Source of the DNA: Brevibacterium sp. CBA3109
Lineage (GTDB): Bacteria; Actinomycetota; Actinomycetes; Actinomycetales; Brevibacteriaceae
Length of the DNA: 64,000 nucleotides
Direction: 5' to 3'
Assembly: GCF_040256645.1 (NCBI RefSeq)
Contig: NZ_CP158281.1
Coordinates: forward strand, 2,542,001 to 2,606,000
Shown here one piece after another: positions 61,201 to 64,000 of this stretch; position 1 is the stretch's first letter, and each line of letters starts with the position of its first letter. The position numbers and the translations under genes are program-made. The notes beneath the pieces were generated by a model. It was not told the origin of the DNA. It ran no database searches and saw only the letters and a list, made by a program, of their open reading frames with translations.

Positions 61201-63983
61201 TGTGGGAAGACCCCGAGCGGGCCAAGGGCCTGGTCGATGAGTACAACACCCGGTTCAACAACATCGTGCTACGCGACTACTCCATGGCCGGGGAATACCT
61301 GAGCTTGCCGGGGATGGCGGAGACGTTCACCCCGCGCCCGCATCAGCGGGCCGCGGTCGCGCGGATGATCGCCGAACCCTCCACCGGCCTGTTCCACGAG
61401 GTCGGAGCCGGGAAGACGGCCGAGGCGATCATGGGCGCGATGGAGATGCGCCGGATGGGACTGATCAGCAAGCCGCTGATCGTCATCCCGAACCACATGC
61501 TCGCCCAGTTCAGCTCCGAGTGGCTGCAGATCTACCCGCAGGCCCGGATTCTCGCTGCGTCGAGCAAGGACGTCACCGCCGATAAGCGTCGCTCCTTCGT
61601 TGCTCGCGCCGCGGCCAACGACTGGGACGGCATCCTGCTCACGCAATCGGCGTTTTCAAAGATCCCCTTGCGTCAGAGCACTCAGCAGGACTACATCCGC
61701 GGACAGGTGGTCGACCTCCGGCGCGTGCTGGAAAACGCCGAGGCCGGTGATGCGATGAGCGTCAAACGCATCCAGCGCAAGCTGGTCAACCTGGAGAACA
61801 AGCTCAAGGAACGCCTGGACACCAGCCGCGACGTGGGAGTGTGCTTCGAGGACACAGGCATCGATTACCTCGTCATCGACGAACTGCACATGTACAAGAA
61901 CCTGGCCACGGAGTCCAACATCTCCGATGCCGCGATCGAGGGCTCCGGGCGCGCCAGTGACCTGGACATGAAGCTGACCTATCTGCGCGACCAGGGCAAG
62001 GACCGGGTGGTGACCGGGATGACGGCCACCCCGATCTCGAACAGCATCACCGAGGCCTTCGTAATGCAGAAGTACCTGCGTCCGGACCTGCTCGACACGG
62101 CCGGTGTGCAGGCCTTCGATGCGTGGGCGGCCACCTTCGGTGAGACCAGCACGGACATGGAGATGTCCCCGACCGGCAGCTTCCGGCTCAAAACCAGGTT
62201 CTCCCGGTTCACCAACGTCCCGGAGATGCTGCGCATGTGGTCCACCTTCGCCGATGTGAAAACCGCCGAGGACCTCCAGCTTCCGGTGCCCGATATCGCT
62301 GAGCGCGACGACGGCTCCCGCGCCCCGTCCACGGAGGTCGTCCAGCCCACCGCCGAGCTCGAAGACTTCGTCGCCGACCTAGGTGACCGGGCCGAGAAAG
62401 TCGCCGCCCGCTTGGTGACGCCGCGTGAGGACAACATGCTGACCATCAGCACCGATGGCCGCAAGGCAGCCTTGGACATCCGCCTGGTCCTCGACGATCA
62501 GCCCACCGGGCCGACGAAAGTCGATGTGGCCGCCGATACGATCGCCCGCGTCTGGGAGCAGACCCGCGACAACGAATACCTCGACCCGGCCACCGGGCAG
62601 CCGGCCGCGGCCCGTGGGGCGCTGCAGCTGGTCTTCGCCGATATCGGCACCCCGAACCCCGATCAGTGGAACGCCTACGACGAGCTGGCCGCTCAACTGG
62701 TGCTGCGCGGGATGCCCGGCGAGTCGATTCGCTTCATCCACGAAGCCAAGTCTGATATCGACAAGGCCCGACTCTTCGCCGCAGCCCGGGCCGGGCACGT
62801 CGCGGTGCTCATCGGATCGACCCAGAAAATGGGGGTCGGCACGAACATCCAAGCACGCGCGGTGGCGCTGTATCACATGGACTGCCCCTGGCGGCCCTCC
62901 GATATCGCCCAACGCGAGGGCCGCATCCTGCGCCAGGGCAACCAGAACCCGGAAGTCGGGGTGGTGCGCCTGGTCACCGAGAAGAGCTTCGACGCGTACA
63001 TGTGGCAGGCCGTGGAGCGCAAAGCGAAGTTCATCTCCCAGATCATGCGCGGGTCCCTCGATGTCCGCGAGGTCGAAGAAATCGACTCCGCCGAGCTCTC
63101 AGCCGCCGAGGCCAAAGCGATCAGCTCCGGCAACCCCTTACTGCTGGAACACTCCACGATCCAGGCCGAGGTCGCCAAGCTGCACCGCCTCGAGCGCGCC
63201 CACTCCCGAAACGAGTCCATGCTCGAACACACCCGCCTCCGCGCCCGCGAGGACATCACCCGGCACGAGGAGGAGATCACCGGTCTCGAACAGGCCGCAG
63301 GCCAGGTCACCGACACCTCGGGAGAGAATTTCCGCATCACGCTGGCCGGACACAGCTACGACTCGCGCACCGACGCCGGCCATGCCCTCGCCCAGTGGGC
63401 GCACCGGGAAGGTGTGACGTGGGCGCCGAAGCACATCGGCCGCGACTACGGAACCCTCGGGCAGATCAGCGGCTTCGACATCACCGTGGCCACGGTCCCG
63501 TCTTTGGGGGATGAGCCCTCGGTCGAAATCGCCCTGGCCGATGTCCCACGCAGCGCCACCGTGGTCGGACGAGAGACGTTCCTGGCCGGCGGGGCGGGAG
63601 TGATCCAGCGCATCGAGAACCGAGTCTCCGGCATCCCCACCCTGTTGGAGCGCGCCCGATCCGACCTGGCCGAGGCCGAGCAGTCCCTGGCCGAGGCCCA
63701 AGAGCGCATCGGCAAGCCCTTCCGGCACACCGAGGCCCTGGCCGAGGCGGAGCAGAACCTCGCACAGGTCGAGAAGAAGCTGGCCGCCACCCGGAAGAAC
63801 AACCCCGAGCAACAGCCCGGGCAGCCACAGACCGGGCAGGATCGCGGCCGGGAACTGACGGTCGAGGCAGTGCGCGCTCATCGGCCCGCACTCGGGGTCA
63901 AAGCCGATCCGTCCCGGACCCCGGACCCGATACCGGAGGCATCGCGCTCAAGTGCCGCAGGCGGGTTCGACCGTCGCCTGTAG
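58248..63983 (+). CDS. Giant DNA methylase / SNF2-type helicase protein of the conjugative element
   Basis: From ATG 58248 (GGAAGGAG upstream) the frame is open for 1,911 residues. Residues 1-55 look genuine (A-P-G-Q-L-E-F-D-L-W); 56-245 are Gly/Pro/Arg/Asp-rich and overlie another gene in a different frame. From about residue 250 the protein is well formed: methylase motifs E-P-G-S-G-S-G-T-F and N-V-P-F-G (N6-adenine type), then an SF2/SNF2 helicase with H-E-V-G-A-G-K-T, V-I-D-E-L-H, T-A-T-P-I-S-N and Q-R-E-G-R-I-L-R-Q-G, then coiled coil. Such proteins ride on plasmids and ICEs and probably protect transferred DNA. The true start could be GTG 59001, though it has no ribosome site. Confidence 0.8.
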   Translation: MARRSRQPAPGQLEFDLWGTSETEAAKQIENDRTSPETNTPAETDEQEAEATDEPLRNESPGALASPRPAPAGGDPGSGDVLHRAGRADRDPDRGTDDPDRDRSLRPSGDGGLFAREWEVPTGGLAPNNGTTDRGGGRDGRAGLDAGSEPVDRRSPRGVGADPASRFESGQLGREDSGLPGPGPADSRAGGESQGLGPAGVVPRGPDRSGDPGPVRPGAREGTDGGRERAVPARSPLTPTAPRFDPRTHPGVPSGARARYSANLDALGLARVLDEEQRPATEQEQAVLAGWSSWGALPEVFDPRNDQWAEQREELRALLSEQEWDDAARTTLNAHYTSPLVAPELWRAMTSLGFTGGEVLEPGSGSGTFIGLAPPDARMTGVELDPVTASISRHLYPHADIRAESFAETRPAHGQFDAVIGNVPFGKIVLHDPVDNPTRQSIHNHFILKSLRATRPGGLVTVLSSRYTLDAQNPGARREMALLADLVGAVRLPTGTHQRTAGTEAITDVLIFRRRDEDQPPADDLWETVTPVTLDGQEIKINGYFDTHPEHVLGTMSISQGMYGAESLRADGDLDHVAEDLRTTLEQITFTARRKGQTMTARTTPVGQAPAVAATGSAPRTWDGTILATDDGGFATINGGSLEPLKVPKNATREMTALLGLRDSATHLLKLEAATADDTEEITTARESLRRDYQKYLGTFGPLNRFSWRRTGRTNDAGEETHARIMPTPLRLLRSDPFGALVTALEEFDDSTQTASPATILSRRVVAPRAEVQGADTPADAVALSLDRTGGIDLPLIADMLGMDETETRQALTGLVYTDPVTDALVHAPEYLSGDVRTKLAQAKDRAAEDPDFQTNVEALTDVQPEDLGVEDITARFGAVWISPAIHQQFLAEILRTEQVRVENPLPGMWDVRGGRSGLQATSEWGTERRPAPAIAQALMEQKAIIVKDEIEGPDGKPQMVLNATETTAAQEKAETMQARFAEWVWEDPERAKGLVDEYNTRFNNIVLRDYSMAGEYLSLPGMAETFTPRPHQRAAVARMIAEPSTGLFHEVGAGKTAEAIMGAMEMRRMGLISKPLIVIPNHMLAQFSSEWLQIYPQARILAASSKDVTADKRRSFVARAAANDWDGILLTQSAFSKIPLRQSTQQDYIRGQVVDLRRVLENAEAGDAMSVKRIQRKLVNLENKLKERLDTSRDVGVCFEDTGIDYLVIDELHMYKNLATESNISDAAIEGSGRASDLDMKLTYLRDQGKDRVVTGMTATPISNSITEAFVMQKYLRPDLLDTAGVQAFDAWAATFGETSTDMEMSPTGSFRLKTRFSRFTNVPEMLRMWSTFADVKTAEDLQLPVPDIAERDDGSRAPSTEVVQPTAELEDFVADLGDRAEKVAARLVTPREDNMLTISTDGRKAALDIRLVLDDQPTGPTKVDVAADTIARVWEQTRDNEYLDPATGQPAAARGALQLVFADIGTPNPDQWNAYDELAAQLVLRGMPGESIRFIHEAKSDIDKARLFAAARAGHVAVLIGSTQKMGVGTNIQARAVALYHMDCPWRPSDIAQREGRILRQGNQNPEVGVVRLVTEKSFDAYMWQAVERKAKFISQIMRGSLDVREVEEIDSAELSAAEAKAISSGNPLLLEHSTIQAEVAKLHRLERAHSRNESMLEHTRLRAREDITRHEEEITGLEQAAGQVTDTSGENFRITLAGHSYDSRTDAGHALAQWAHREGVTWAPKHIGRDYGTLGQISGFDITVATVPSLGDEPSVEIALADVPRSATVVGRETFLAGGAGVIQRIENRVSGIPTLLERARSDLAEAEQSLAEAQERIGKPFRHTEALAEAEQNLAQVEKKLAATRKNNPEQQPGQPQTGQDRGRELTVEAVRAHRPALGVKADPSRTPDPIPEASRSSAAGGFDRRL
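58405..58959 (+). CDS. TnpV-like/hypothetical small protein nested within the giant gene frame
   Basis: 184 residues from ATG 58405 (CAGGAAGCCGAGG upstream), +1 frame relative to the surrounding giant ORF. Composition is that of a real helical protein: H-Y-G-T-K-A-L-E-H-W-R-R-H-A-P, L-G-E-Q-I-A-T-Q-I-V-E-L, V-M-D-E-L-V-W-M-Q-D-P-S-L, W-A-L-P-V-W-F-L-E-G-L-I-A-A-E. The A-L-E-H-W-R-R-H-x-P-x-R opening recalls TnpV-like proteins of mobile elements. The overlap with the giant frame is total, so either both are expressed or the giant gene really starts further on. Confidence 0.65.
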   Translation: MNHYGTKALEHWRRHAPHRLEEIQDQETFFTELGEQIATQIVELTIQIETGRFAPLAMAGSSRENGRYLQEVSRRITARRIAEEVVMDELVWMQDPSLSIDEAREEWEQTRPADSNLVSWAERIQDSPDLAPPTAELEEKAKDWALPVWFLEGLIAAEIPGQYAQEHEKVLTEAASVRFLREVH

Positions 63984-64000
63984 CCGGCCCCGCTGGCCTC

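Noticed and set aside
1..64000. CRISPR array
   Set aside because: No regularly spaced repeat-spacer pattern was seen; the only tandem repeats are two-copy (14131-14178, 15147-15175).

Overview
The window looks like a high-GC actinobacterial chromosome, most likely Brevibacterium or a close relative. That is an inference from GC content, actinobacterial gene content (sdhCDAB layout, a DUF6504-dnaE2 pair, a TCGAAC-N4-GTTCGA LexA box) and protein style; no rRNA or tRNA is present to confirm it. The left 16.5 kb is ordinary core genome. From 16.5 kb on, almost everything is accessory DNA.

1-16.5 kb, core: start of sucC (minus), a MarR regulator with an acetyltransferase, a lipoprotein, an FAD monooxygenase, an adenosine deaminase / nucleoside-binding lipoprotein pair (purine salvage), an M20 amidohydrolase, mannose-1-phosphate guanylyltransferase, the complete sdhCDAB operon, a D,D-carboxypeptidase, a 55-residue ORF behind a long leader, a probably frameshifted small gene, and an FUSC-type exporter.

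16.5-26.6 kb, defence island: a Hachiman pair (hamA, hamB) faces a convergent two-gene operon encoding an OLD-like ATPase-TOPRIM protein and a Rad50/RloC-like ATPase with a CxxC motif. I do not recognise this second pair as a named system. The island lies between two 96%-identical copies of a ~99-bp element, each in a small minus-strand transcription unit with its own promoter and terminator.

27-43.1 kb, the most interesting region: a double class III lanthipeptide cluster. Two LanKC synthetases are each followed directly by a previously unlisted 41-43-residue precursor gene (33263-33394 and 42898-43023) with a class III leader motif and two labionin-type Ser-x2-Ser/Thr-x3/4-Cys motifs. Also present are an ABC exporter, a MacB-like ABC pair, a prolyl-oligopeptidase (probable leader protease), a small secreted protein, and a signalling set: a butyrolactone-receptor-like TetR, an NAD-dependent epimerase and an AvrD-like protein (AvrD makes the syringolide signals). 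A recurring palindrome, best form TAAGTGAGGCACCTCACTTA, occurs near five promoters of this region. This suggests one regulon in which a small diffusible signal switches on two lanthipeptides.

43.1-64 kb, integrative/conjugative or plasmid-derived element: an SOS-controlled DUF6504-dnaE2 mutasome piece without imuA/imuB, a MobF relaxase-helicase, an IS30-type element lodged between two inverted truncated IS3 transposases, a truncated methyltransferase, a TraG/VirD4-like coupling protein, and a giant DNA-methylase/SNF2-helicase whose open frame runs across an independent gene (58405-58959) in another frame.
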